Below are positions 8,306 to 17,263 of a DNA stretch of 64,000 nucleotides, piece by piece (within the stretch, counting starts at the first letter, position 1; each line of letters opens with the position of its first letter). The stretch is from Chloroflexota bacterium. Lineage in GTDB: Bacteria; Chloroflexota; Anaerolineae; Aggregatilineales; Phototrophicaceae. The notes under the pieces are model-generated. The model was not told where the DNA came from and did no database searches. It was given only the letters and a program-made list of their open reading frames with translations. Both the position numbers and the translations under genes were made by a program. Location: the NCBI GenBank assembly GCA_016223085.1, contig JACRPS010000002.1, positions 60,063-124,062 of the forward strand. Direction: 5' to 3'.

Positions 8306-9502
8306 TTATGTCACAAAGCTGCGGCCTTTGGCGTGCTGCTGCCAGCTTCCATCGTCCAGAATCGCCGCGATGGCGGCCATCACCTGCCGGATTTCGTCGT
8401 CGCTGTTGTAAAAGTGCGGCGCGATGCGGATACCTGCCCCCTCGCGGTAGTCAATCACGAAGTTGCGCGCCAGCAGTTCGCGGGAAACTTCGTAAGCGTG
8501 GTCGGGGTGCACCGTCACCGTACCGGCGCGCTGGTCGGCGGCGCGCGGCGAAAACACGCCGTAGCCGGCCCGGTCGGCCAGTTCGATGATGAGCGCCGTC
8601 TGCCGCAGCGATTTGTCACGGATGGCTTCGACGCCGACCTGCTTAATAATCTCCACCCCCGGCTGAATCGCATACAGCGAGGCAATGCCCGGCGTGCCGT
8701 TGGCAAGGCGATAGGCATCCTCGCGCAGCGCAAAGTGTTCCACGTCGAAGGCGAACGGCGTCTGGTGCGCGAACCAGCCGGTGATCTTCGGCTGAAGCGT
8801 GGGCAGCACGTCCGGGCGCACGTACAGGAAAACGCCGCCCGGCCCGCCGCACAGCCACTTGAGCGTCCCGCCAATGTAAAAATCCACAGCCAGCCCGGTG
8901 ACGTTTACCGGAATCACGCCGACGCTGTGATAGCCGTTCAACAATACCTGCGCGCCAACACGGTGCGCCTTTTCGACAATCGCCTGCGCCGGCAGGATAT
9001 AGGCGCTGCGGAACAGCACGTGACTCAGCGAAACCAGCCGCGTGCGCTCGTCAATCGCGGCCAGCAGTTCATCAGTATCAAGCGTGATTCCGTCACGACT
9101 GCGAACGGTGTGGATACTCATGTGCGACGGCAGCATTGCCCGTAGGGTGTACACGTCGGACGGGAAATCCTGATCGCTGATGACGACCTTATTTCGGCGC
9201 GTGTCGCTGAAATCAAGCGCGCTGAACAGGATGCTGTTGGCGATGCTGGCGTTTTCGTGGACAAGGACGCTGCCGCGCGGCGCGCCCAGCAGCGGCGCGA
9301 TTTTATCGCCCACCGTGCTTTTTAAGTCCCACCAGCCCGATGCCCAGGCGCGTACGCCGAGCGTCGCCCAGGTCTCAGCGTATTCGTACAGCCGGTCGTA
9401 TACGCCACGCGGCATCGCGCCGAGCGAATTGCTGATGAGATAGGTACAGGTCGCCAGAATCGGGAATTCGCCGCGCCAGCGCAGCAGGTCGTCGTGAGGC
9501 AT
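8306..9502 (-). CDS. Class V aminotransferase / kynureninase-like PLP protein
   Basis: PLP-fold protein of aminotransferase class V, most like kynureninase-type enzymes. From the start at 9502 (AAAGGAA upstream) it is 398 residues. The PLP-binding lysine is K215 in YIGGTLKWLCGGPG, and H192 lies in LLNGYHSVG. At the position where the family has an aspartate contacting the pyridine nitrogen, this protein has N189 (codon AAC). That is unusual for an active PLP enzyme and leaves the reaction open. Neighbours give no pathway. It could be a desulfurase-like or isopenicillin-N-epimerase-like member instead. Confidence 0.75.
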   Translation of the reverse strand: MPHDDLLRWRGEFPILATCTYLISNSLGAMPRGVYDRLYEYAETWATLGVRAWASGWWDLKSTVGDKIAPLLGAPRGSVLVHENASIANSILFSALDFSDTRRNKVVISDQDFPSDVYTLRAMLPSHMSIHTVRSRDGITLDTDELLAAIDERTRLVSLSHVLFRSAYILPAQAIVEKAHRVGAQVLLNGYHSVGVIPVNVTGLAVDFYIGGTLKWLCGGPGGVFLYVRPDVLPTLQPKITGWFAHQTPFAFDVEHFALREDAYRLANGTPGIASLYAIQPGVEIIKQVGVEAIRDKSLRQTALIIELADRAGYGVFSPRAADQRAGTVTVHPDHAYEVSRELLARNFVIDYREGAGIRIAPHFYNSDDEIRQVMAAIAAILDDGSWQQHAKGRSFVT

Positions 9503-9678
9503 GAGGCTTTCCTTTGGGTGTCCGCACACCATTATACCGCTTCAGCAGCGTAGCGAACGCTGCTACACACCTTGCCCTCCTCCTCATTCGTTGTTACAAC
9601 AGGTGAGACACAGCTTGCCCCTGTTTGATTGGTCTGGTAACCGGTAACTGGAAACGGCTGAAACTTCTGGAGGGATTT

Positions 9679-10467
9679 ATGTCTATTCTGGTCTTTCGCG
9701 CTTTGTGGGGCATGACCGGCCCGCTGCCGGAGCAGATGGAACGGATTGCCGCTGCTGGCTATGATGGCATCGAAGCGTGGCCGGGCGCGGTCACAACGAT
9801 ACAGGCAGAATTTATACGACTGGTTGAGGCGCATCAGCTTAAGCTGATTATGGCCTGGAACGCCGACCGCCGCGAGGATTTGGCCCCGGTGCTCAACGAA
9901 CTGGCGAGCTATCATCCAATCAAAATCAACCTGCACAGTGGACACGATTATTTCACCCATGACGAGGGCTGCGCCTTTATTGAGGAAGCGCTGCGGCTGG
10001 AAGACCAGATCGGCATCCCGGTTTCTCACGAAACGCACCGGGGGCGCATCTTCTATACGCCCTGGGACACACTCTTTTATCTGCAACGCTTTGATACGCT
10101 GAAACTGACCGCTGACTACAGCCACTGGGTAAATGTCTGCGAACGTCTGCCGGATGACCAGGCCGAGGCGCTGGCACTGGCAAACCAGCGTACCATTCAT
10201 GTGCATGGGCGCGTCGGCTATGAAGAAGGGCCGCAGGTGCCCGACCCGTCTGCACCGGAGTATGCGTATCATCTGGCGTGGCACGAGCAGCAGTGGGAGC
10301 AGATCAAACAGCACCGCGCGGCGGCGAACGATCTGCCGCTGACATTTACGCCGGAGTACGGCCCGCCGAATTACCTGCATACCCTGCCGCACACCAATGT
10401 CCCCGTTGCCGATTTGTGGAACGTATGCCTGTGGGGTATGAACCGCGCCCGACAGGTGCTGGGCTAA
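9679..10467 (+). CDS. Sugar phosphate isomerase/epimerase-like TIM-barrel protein
   Basis: Member of the xylose-isomerase-like/AP endonuclease 2 superfamily, probably acting on a sugar or related polyol with divalent metal. About 262 residues, with barrel features: MERIAAAGYDGIEAWPG near the N-terminus, KINLHSGHD, PVSHETHRGR (metal-site His/Glu), LTADYSHW (metal Asp/His), IHVHGRVG, and TFTPEYGP (metal Glu). These acid and histidine positions match the metal-binding pattern of the fold. ATG at 9679 follows CTGGAGGGA; a longer frame upstream is non-conserved. A strong hairpin follows the stop. Confidence 0.8.
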   Translation: MSILVFRALWGMTGPLPEQMERIAAAGYDGIEAWPGAVTTIQAEFIRLVEAHQLKLIMAWNADRREDLAPVLNELASYHPIKINLHSGHDYFTHDEGCAFIEEALRLEDQIGIPVSHETHRGRIFYTPWDTLFYLQRFDTLKLTADYSHWVNVCERLPDDQAEALALANQRTIHVHGRVGYEEGPQVPDPSAPEYAYHLAWHEQQWEQIKQHRAAANDLPLTFTPEYGPPNYLHTLPHTNVPVADLWNVCLWGMNRARQVLG

Positions 10468-10470
10468 ACA

Positions 10471-10501
10471 CCAGCGCCCCGGTGATAGGCCGGGGCGCTG
10501 G
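10471..10501. terminator. Strong hairpin terminator-like structure
   Basis: A perfect 12-bp stem, CCAGCGCCCCGG at 10471-10482 with its complement at 10490-10501 and a 7-base loop, begins 4 bases after the isomerase stop and lies before the end of the convergent thiolase gene. No T-tract follows, so it may be a bidirectional or Rho-aided terminator. Confidence 0.6.
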
Positions 10502-10537
10502 CTTCCATAGCGGGAGTTAGATTACTGCTACCGACAA

Positions 10538-11722
<1,185 letters not shown>

Positions 11723-11723
11723 G

Positions 11724-11785
11724 ATAAGTCTCCAGTCATCAGTCTATAGTCTTCAGTTATCAGTTGTCAGTGGTCAGTTAGATTA
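11724..11785. repeat. Heptameric CAGTCAT-type repeat tract
   Basis: A run of degenerate seven-base units (CCAGTCATCAGTCTATAGT, CTTCAGTTATCAGTTGTCAG) fills the leader of the thiolase gene. It ends in GTTAGATTAA, which matches one half of the 24-bp palindrome found at the TetR promoter (TTAGATTAA). That may be chance. Confidence 0.6.
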
Positions 11786-11807
11786 ACCTGTGACAGGCTT
11801 AATGCCG

Positions 11808-12020
11808 TTATTGTAAACTGCGCTCAATCGGATCGCCCGCTAATGCACCATAGGTGCGATCAAAGAAGCCAATCGGCCAGCCCAGTTCGTCTACTGCTTC
11901 CGTCTTAAGAGGTTGCAGGACAACCAGCACTTCGAGTTCGCGGTTCGACATCCCTGTCGGCAATTCCAGCCGCAGAATGCTGTCCTCTCCAACGTGTGTT
12001 TTAACTTTGATCGCTTCCAT
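11808..12020 (-). CDS. Small antitoxin-like protein, orphan
   Basis: A 70-residue protein starting MEAIKVKTHVGEDSILRLELP and ending FFDRTYGALAGDPIERSLQ. The N-terminal strand pair with LRLELP and the C-terminal GFFDRTYGALAGDPIER tail are typical of small antitoxins that precede PIN-domain (VapC) toxins. No PIN gene follows; the next gene is thiolase. The second of two adjacent ATGs (12020) is preferred since GGAAGG lies at better spacing. It sits between FadB and thiolase in the beta-oxidation locus. It is either an orphan antitoxin or has lost its toxin by deletion. Confidence 0.65.
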   Translation of the reverse strand: MEAIKVKTHVGEDSILRLELPTGMSNRELEVLVVLQPLKTEAVDELGWPIGFFDRTYGALAGDPIERSLQ

Positions 12021-12100
12021 CATTAACCTTCCGCGACGCCGAATGGAGGGGATACGATCTCCCGCATCCCCACTCATCCCTCATACCTCGTTACTCATCA

Positions 12101-14572
12101 CTAATTCCTCAGCGGCTTGTTGTATTGCAGCATGTGGGCGATGCGCTCCTGCGTCTTGGCTTCGGTGACGAGGCTCATGAACGCCTCGCGTTCCAGGTTC
12201 AGAATCACCTGTTCATCTACCCAGCCTGGCTCACTGATCGCGCCGCCGGTCAGGATATACGCCAGCTTGCGCGCCAGATGCGCGTCGTAGTCGCTGGCGA
12301 AGCCGCTTTCGCGGAAGCCTTCGATGCCCAGCAGCAACGCCGAATAAGCATCACGTCCGGCGGCCCAGACCTTGCCGGGCTGCTTCGGCGTGTAGTCATC
12401 TGCCAGTTGGCGGGCAACGCGTTTGGCCTCGCCCAGCAGCAGCGACCGGTTCATCACAATTTTGTCGTCCGGCGACAGGAAACCCATCTCACGCGCTTCC
12501 ATCGCGCTGGTGCTGACCTTCGCTGTCGCAATCTGCTCAAACGCCTTTTGCAGGTGCGGCAGCACATCGGCGTTCGGGCTGGCGGCCATGACCGGACTGA
12601 CGACGCGGCGCAGCAGTTCCTTACAGCCGCCGCCCGCCGGAATCAGCCCGACGCCAAATTCCACCAGGCCGGCGTACAGTTCGGCATGAGCCACGATTTT
12701 TGTGCCGGACATCAGCAGTTCCGCGCCGCCGCCCAGCGCCATGTTAAACGGCGCAGTGATGACGGGCTTGGCATGGTAGCGCATGGCCTGTGTCAGGTCC
12801 TGCAGGTTGGTAATCATGCTTCTCAGCGTGTCCATCTGCCCGCTGTTGACGGCCATCACCACCATAAACACATTCGCACCGATGCAGAAGCGTTCGCCAT
12901 CGTGGCCGACGACCAGCGCGTCAAAGTCTTTGTTGAGGATGTCGAGCGCCTTCCACGACATCTCGACCAGATCGGCGTCAATCGCATATGCCTGGCTGTG
13001 GAATTCGAGCAGCGCTACGCCGTCGCCCATATCCAGCACGCTGGCGCTGCCGTTGCTGGCAACGACACCCTGCGGTTCGCGCCGCCACTGTTCCAGTATG
13101 TTTGCCGGTATACCGGCCTGAGGGCTGACAGCGACCGGCACTTTTTTGGCGCGAAGCCGCTCAACCGTGATTTCGCGTGGGTCAGCCGGCATGGGCACAT
13201 AATCCGCCTCTTGCGGGCTGTAGTAGCCGGTCTTTAGGCCGTTCTCATCGTAGGTGTAGAAGGTAATGCAGCCCTGCTTCACCATGCCTTTCACCCAGTC
13301 GGCCACTGCGTAACCCGCTGCCTCAAACTGCGGAATCGTCTCAGCCACGCCGATGGCGTCCCAGATTTCAAACGGTCCAAGCTCGTGGCTGAAGCCCCAT
13401 TTCATGGCGTTGTCTATGTTCACAATCGTATCGGTGATTTCCGGAACGCGCTGCGAGGCATAGGCCAGATAGAAGGCGTGCAGGTGCCACAGGAATTTCC
13501 CGGCACGGTCATCCTCGTTAATCAGCAGGCGAATCCGTTCGCCCAATGGTTCGACCTTACGGTGTTTGCCGACACTCTCAAAGCGCGGATTTTTTGGCGG
13601 CTCGTACTCGAAGGTGTCCAGGTTCAATGACCAGAACTCTTTTTCGCCGCCCGCGCCCTTCACCTGTTTGTAAAAGCCCTGGCCGGTTTTGTTGCCCAGC
13701 CAGTTGTTCGCCATCATTTTGTCGGCAACGGCGTTGGCTTTTTCGTGCGCCAGCACCTCGCGCGCCGGGTCATCGGGAATCGCGTCGTACAGGTTGCGGG
13801 CGACGTGCATGTGAATGTCCAGCCCGACCAGATCGGTCAGCCGGAAGGTGGCGGTTTTCGGGCGGCCAATCAGCGGCCCGGTCAGCGCGTCCACTTCTTC
13901 CACCGTAAAGCCGCCATCGAGCGCGCTGTTCATCACCTGCGACCCGGCGATACTCATGAAGCGGTTGCCGATGAAATTCGGTTTGTCCTTGCAGATGACC
14001 ACACCTTTACCTAACACCTTTGTGCCAAACTCGACCATGTACCTGACCAGTTCGGGGTCGGTGGTGGGGTGGGGGATGACTTCCAGCAGGTGCAGGTGGC
14101 GCGGCGGGTTGAAGAAGTGCGTGCCCATAAAGCGGCGGCTGAAGTCGTCGCCAAACCCTTCGGCAATCGCCTGAATCGGGATGCCGGAGGTGTTGGTTGT
14201 GATGATCGCATCCGGGCGGGCGACTTCGATCAGTTTTGCCATCAGGCTGCGCTTCACGTCCAGCCGTTCGACTACCACTTCGATAATCCAATCGGCATCG
14301 GCTACCATGTCGAGGTTATCGTCCAGATTGCCGGTTTTGATCTTTTCAAGGTCGGACGCGATAAACACCTGCGGCGGGCGCGACGATAGCAGTTTTTTCA
14401 GGTTGTCGTTGACCAGCGCGTTCCGTTTGGCGGGTGGGTCGCCCGGCTGCGTGCCCTTGCTGGGGATATCCAGCACGACGGTTTGCAGGCCAACCGCCGC
14501 TAGCAGTGTGGCGATGCCGCCGCCCATCGTGCCAGAGCCGATCACGGCTGCCTTGCGAATGTTGTAAGCCAT
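12101..14572 (-). CDS. fadN: 3-hydroxyacyl-CoA dehydrogenase / enoyl-CoA hydratase (FadN-type)
   Basis: Bifunctional beta-oxidation enzyme of 823 residues with NAD-dependent 3-hydroxyacyl-CoA dehydrogenase at the N-terminus and a crotonase/enoyl-CoA hydratase domain at the C-terminus. That is the FadN order, the reverse of E. coli FadB. The Rossmann motif GSGTMGGG is at residues 12-19; HFFNPPRHLHLLEVI is the dehydrogenase catalytic His region; GNRF and GLDIHMH belong to its helical part. The hydratase part shows HAKPVITAPFNMALGGGAELLMSG and a GLIPAGGGCKELLRR turn. AAGGAG precedes the ATG. Co-directional thiolase and acyl-CoA dehydrogenases complete the cycle. Confidence 0.93.
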   Translation of the reverse strand: MAYNIRKAAVIGSGTMGGGIATLLAAVGLQTVVLDIPSKGTQPGDPPAKRNALVNDNLKKLLSSRPPQVFIASDLEKIKTGNLDDNLDMVADADWIIEVVVERLDVKRSLMAKLIEVARPDAIITTNTSGIPIQAIAEGFGDDFSRRFMGTHFFNPPRHLHLLEVIPHPTTDPELVRYMVEFGTKVLGKGVVICKDKPNFIGNRFMSIAGSQVMNSALDGGFTVEEVDALTGPLIGRPKTATFRLTDLVGLDIHMHVARNLYDAIPDDPAREVLAHEKANAVADKMMANNWLGNKTGQGFYKQVKGAGGEKEFWSLNLDTFEYEPPKNPRFESVGKHRKVEPLGERIRLLINEDDRAGKFLWHLHAFYLAYASQRVPEITDTIVNIDNAMKWGFSHELGPFEIWDAIGVAETIPQFEAAGYAVADWVKGMVKQGCITFYTYDENGLKTGYYSPQEADYVPMPADPREITVERLRAKKVPVAVSPQAGIPANILEQWRREPQGVVASNGSASVLDMGDGVALLEFHSQAYAIDADLVEMSWKALDILNKDFDALVVGHDGERFCIGANVFMVVMAVNSGQMDTLRSMITNLQDLTQAMRYHAKPVITAPFNMALGGGAELLMSGTKIVAHAELYAGLVEFGVGLIPAGGGCKELLRRVVSPVMAASPNADVLPHLQKAFEQIATAKVSTSAMEAREMGFLSPDDKIVMNRSLLLGEAKRVARQLADDYTPKQPGKVWAAGRDAYSALLLGIEGFRESGFASDYDAHLARKLAYILTGGAISEPGWVDEQVILNLEREAFMSLVTEAKTQERIAHMLQYNKPLRN

Positions 14573-14604
14573 GTGTACTCCTTAAATGACGGTACTTTTA
14601 ATCT

Positions 14605-14768
14605 TACTGACTGTTGACTCTCGCCAGGGGTTCAAAGCCCCTGGCTAACCTATGCAGCCTTCGGCTGCTGTAAGCCCACTGAAGGGGCTATTTTGAATTC
14701 AGATGGTTCTCAAGCCCCTTTAGTGGGCTTGGTTTTTGGCAGCCGGACGTTTTAACGTCTGGCGGCTT
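14605..14768. repeat. Composite hairpin array repeat
   Basis: A chain of hairpins: GCCAGGGGTTCAAAGCCCCTGGC, GCAGCCTTCGGCTGC, then AAGCCCACTGAAGGGGCT and later AAGCCCCTTTAGTGGGCTT, ending GCCGGACGTTTTAACGTCTGGC. It is one copy of the modular array found also near 30.2, 57.4, 59.2-59.5, 61.5, 62.5 and 63.3 kb. It separates acyl-CoA dehydrogenase from the FadN-type gene and may attenuate or terminate transcription between them. Confidence 0.7.
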
Positions 14769-16028
14769 TTACGCCAGTTCCCGCCGGGTGTAGTCCAGAA
14801 TGCGGCGGGCGATGATGAGCGTGTTGATCTGGTCCGTACCCTCGTAAATCTGGGCGATGCGGCTGTCGCGCATCCACTTTTCGGCCAGCCATTCGCGGCT
14901 GTAGCCCATCTGCCCGAGGATTTCGACGGTCTTCTGCGCAATCCAGGAGCAGGCGCGCGCCGCTTTGAGCTTCGCCATCGAGGCTTCCAGGCTGTTGTGA
15001 ATCCCTTCGTCCATCATGGCGACCGAACGCAGCGTCAGCAGATACGCCGCTTTCCACTGCGCTTCCATTTCCAGCACATCACGCTGGATGGCGGTCAGCT
15101 TGTGATAGGGCAGGTTGTGGGGGATTTCGATGCCGTTTTTGGCCAGCTTTTCCTTAACAAATTCCAGCGACGCCCGCCCCACGCCCAGCGCGCTGGCGGC
15201 CACAATTGGACGGCTGGCGTCGAAGGTTGCCATCGCGCCCTTAAAACCCTTGTCCTCTTTGGTGGCCTGCACTTCGGCGCTGCCGAGGATGTTATCCGCC
15301 GGGATGCGGGCGTTGTTGAAGACAATCGAGGCGGTGTCGCTGGCTCGGATGCCATGTTTGATCTCCACCTTGCCGATGCTCACGCCCGGCGTGCCCGCTT
15401 CCACAATAAACGACTTAATGCCGGCACGCCCGGCGGCCTTGTTGACTGTCGCCCACACGACGACCAGGCCGTTGGACTCCTCCAGCGCCAGCTTGCCGCT
15501 GGTGATGAAAATTTTTTCGCCGTTCAGCACCCACTCGTTCGTTGCTTCATCAAAGACTGCTGTGGTAGACATACTCGAATTGTCCGACCCCGCGCCCGGC
15601 TCGGTGATCGCCATCGCGCCCCACACCGGCTTGTCGCCTTCGGCAAAGCGCGACAGGAAGCGGAGTTTCTGCTCGGTTGTGCCGACGGCTTCAATGGCGA
15701 AGCCGCCCAACCCGGCGCTGGGCAGGCACAGGTATACGCCGGCGTCGCCCCACGCCAACTGCTCGACCAGCAGCATCAGGCGCAGGTTGGCCGCGCTTGA
15801 TCGTTTCTTCTTTTCGCCATCGCCATTGGCGGGGCGGGTGAGTTTGTCCAGCGTGGCCTTCTGCTGGTCGCGCAGAATCGGCCACATGGCTTCGACAAAC
15901 TCTTTCGGGCGTTCGTGTTCGTTTTCATCCAGTTGGCGCGAATACGGGCGCATGTAGGTCTGCGCCATAAACGCTGTCGCCTGGGTCATCTGCTGCACGT
16001 TTTCGGGAATTTCGAAGCTGATTGCCAT
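14769..16028 (-). CDS. Acyl-CoA dehydrogenase with catalytic Glu
   Basis: FAD-dependent acyl-CoA dehydrogenase catalysing the first step of beta-oxidation. The 419-residue protein contains GAMAITEPGAGSDNSSM (FAD/substrate loop), KIFITSGKLA, and the catalytic-base motif IYEGTDQIN with E396 near the C-terminus. The start at 16028 gives the usual N-terminus; 11 more codons upstream are open. It sits next to a second acyl-CoA dehydrogenase (16155-17252) that lacks the catalytic glutamate, so the two may assemble as a heteromer. Chain-length preference is not readable. Confidence 0.9.
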   Translation of the reverse strand: MAISFEIPENVQQMTQATAFMAQTYMRPYSRQLDENEHERPKEFVEAMWPILRDQQKATLDKLTRPANGDGEKKKRSSAANLRLMLLVEQLAWGDAGVYLCLPSAGLGGFAIEAVGTTEQKLRFLSRFAEGDKPVWGAMAITEPGAGSDNSSMSTTAVFDEATNEWVLNGEKIFITSGKLALEESNGLVVVWATVNKAAGRAGIKSFIVEAGTPGVSIGKVEIKHGIRASDTASIVFNNARIPADNILGSAEVQATKEDKGFKGAMATFDASRPIVAASALGVGRASLEFVKEKLAKNGIEIPHNLPYHKLTAIQRDVLEMEAQWKAAYLLTLRSVAMMDEGIHNSLEASMAKLKAARACSWIAQKTVEILGQMGYSREWLAEKWMRDSRIAQIYEGTDQINTLIIARRILDYTRRELA

Positions 16029-16071
16029 AGGTATCACTCGCTTCACTTGGTACTTGTACAACTCAAAGCTG

Positions 16072-16152
16072 TTCAGTTTTAAAGTCGCTAGTCATTAGTC
16101 TTTAGTCATTAGTCACGGAGAGAAGACTAAGGACTATTGACTATGGACTAAT
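16072..16152. repeat. Heptameric AGTCATT-type repeat tract with inverted halves
   Basis: AGTCGCTAGTCATTAGTCTTTAG and further AGTCATT units are followed after GGAGAGAAG by the inverse wording GACTAAGGACTATTGACTATGG. The two halves are roughly complementary and could fold as one imperfect hairpin between the two acyl-CoA dehydrogenase genes. No gene is seen. Confidence 0.65.
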
Positions 16153-16154
16153 GA

Positions 16155-17252
16155 CTACACCATCGCCATGCCGGTAAACGTCGGGAAGCCGCGCCCGTTG
16201 CGCAGCCAGCGTTCCACTGGATACTCGCGGATGAAGCCGTAACCGCCGAGTACCTGCACGCCGGCGTCGGCCACCTTCAGCACCATCTGGTCGGCGTACT
16301 GCTTCGCCAGATACGCCTCGCGGGCGGCATCCTCACCCTGATCGAGTTTCCAGGCTGCTTCCCACACCAGCAGCCGCGCCGCGTCAATTTCGATCGCCGC
16401 TTCCGCCAGCATGAAGGCGATGGACTGGTTCTGGGCAATCGGTTTGCCAAACTGCACGCGCTGCTTGGCATAGTCTCTGGCATATTCGTAAGACGCCCGC
16501 GCCACGCCAACGGCCAGCGCCGCCAGCGCCACATGGCTGCGGTTGAGCAGCACCGTAAAATCGCTGCCGACCGCGCCGCCCAACCGGGCCGAGGCATCCA
16601 CGACCACGTTGTTGAAGTGGACGCGGTAGGTTGGCAGGGCGCGCAGACCCATCATCTGTTCGCGCTTCTCGATCTGCACGCCGTCCGTGCCCTTCTCGAC
16701 GATGTAGGCGTCCACGCTACCTGTTTCGACATTTCTGGCATAGACCAGCATGACGCGTGCATTTTCAGCCAGCGGCACATAGGCTTTTGCGCCATTGAGG
16801 CAGATTTGGCCGTCGGCACTGGAGGCCTGGGTGGACAGATCGTAAGGGTCGAAGAAGATTCCCGGTTCAAGCAGCGCCGCCGTCGCCGGGACAAACCGTT
16901 CCTCCAAAAACAGCGGTAACCAGTTCTCGCGCTGTTCCGCCGTGCCAAACAGCACCAGCGGATAGGCAAACAGCGCCGGAGTCAGCACGTGCATGGCCGT
17001 TGCCAGATCGCCAAAGGCCAGTTCTTCGGCGGCCAGCACACCGGTGAGGGCGCTCATCTCGCCAAAGCCGCCCAGTTCTTCGGGAATCGCCGACGGGATC
17101 AGACCAAGCTGCCAGCCGGTGCGGACGACATCGTGGGCCGGTTCGCTGGCCTCGTCCGCCTCGTGGGCTGCGCCGCGCATATCGTTCACTGCATAGCGGC
17201 GAATGGTGTCCAGCAGTAGCTGCTGTTCATCCGTTGGGGTAAATGAAACCAT
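16155..17252 (-). CDS. Acyl-CoA dehydrogenase-like protein lacking the catalytic Glu
   Basis: A 365-residue acyl-CoA dehydrogenase-fold protein. It has the N-terminal helical domain, a beta domain with a weak substrate loop (TAALLEPGIFFDPYD in place of the usual TEP.AGSD), and the C-terminal helical motif QRVQFGKPIAQNQSIAFMLAE. The tail GGYGFIREYPVERWLRNGRG ends in FPTFTGMAMV, where active enzymes have YEGT with the catalytic Glu. The alternative base position used by isovaleryl-type enzymes reads LLNRSHVALA, again without Glu. GGAAAGAGG precedes the ATG. It probably serves as the non-catalytic partner of the neighbouring acyl-CoA dehydrogenase; this is inference. Confidence 0.85.
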   Translation of the reverse strand: MVSFTPTDEQQLLLDTIRRYAVNDMRGAAHEADEASEPAHDVVRTGWQLGLIPSAIPEELGGFGEMSALTGVLAAEELAFGDLATAMHVLTPALFAYPLVLFGTAEQRENWLPLFLEERFVPATAALLEPGIFFDPYDLSTQASSADGQICLNGAKAYVPLAENARVMLVYARNVETGSVDAYIVEKGTDGVQIEKREQMMGLRALPTYRVHFNNVVVDASARLGGAVGSDFTVLLNRSHVALAALAVGVARASYEYARDYAKQRVQFGKPIAQNQSIAFMLAEAAIEIDAARLLVWEAAWKLDQGEDAAREAYLAKQYADQMVLKVADAGVQVLGGYGFIREYPVERWLRNGRGFPTFTGMAMV

Positions 17253-17263
17253 AACCTCTTTCC

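Noticed and set aside
12125..14389. Long plus-strand open frames opposite the FadN-type gene
   Set aside because: They are antisense shadows of a GC-rich gene: His/Arg/Gln-rich translations, no family motifs and no ribosome sites.
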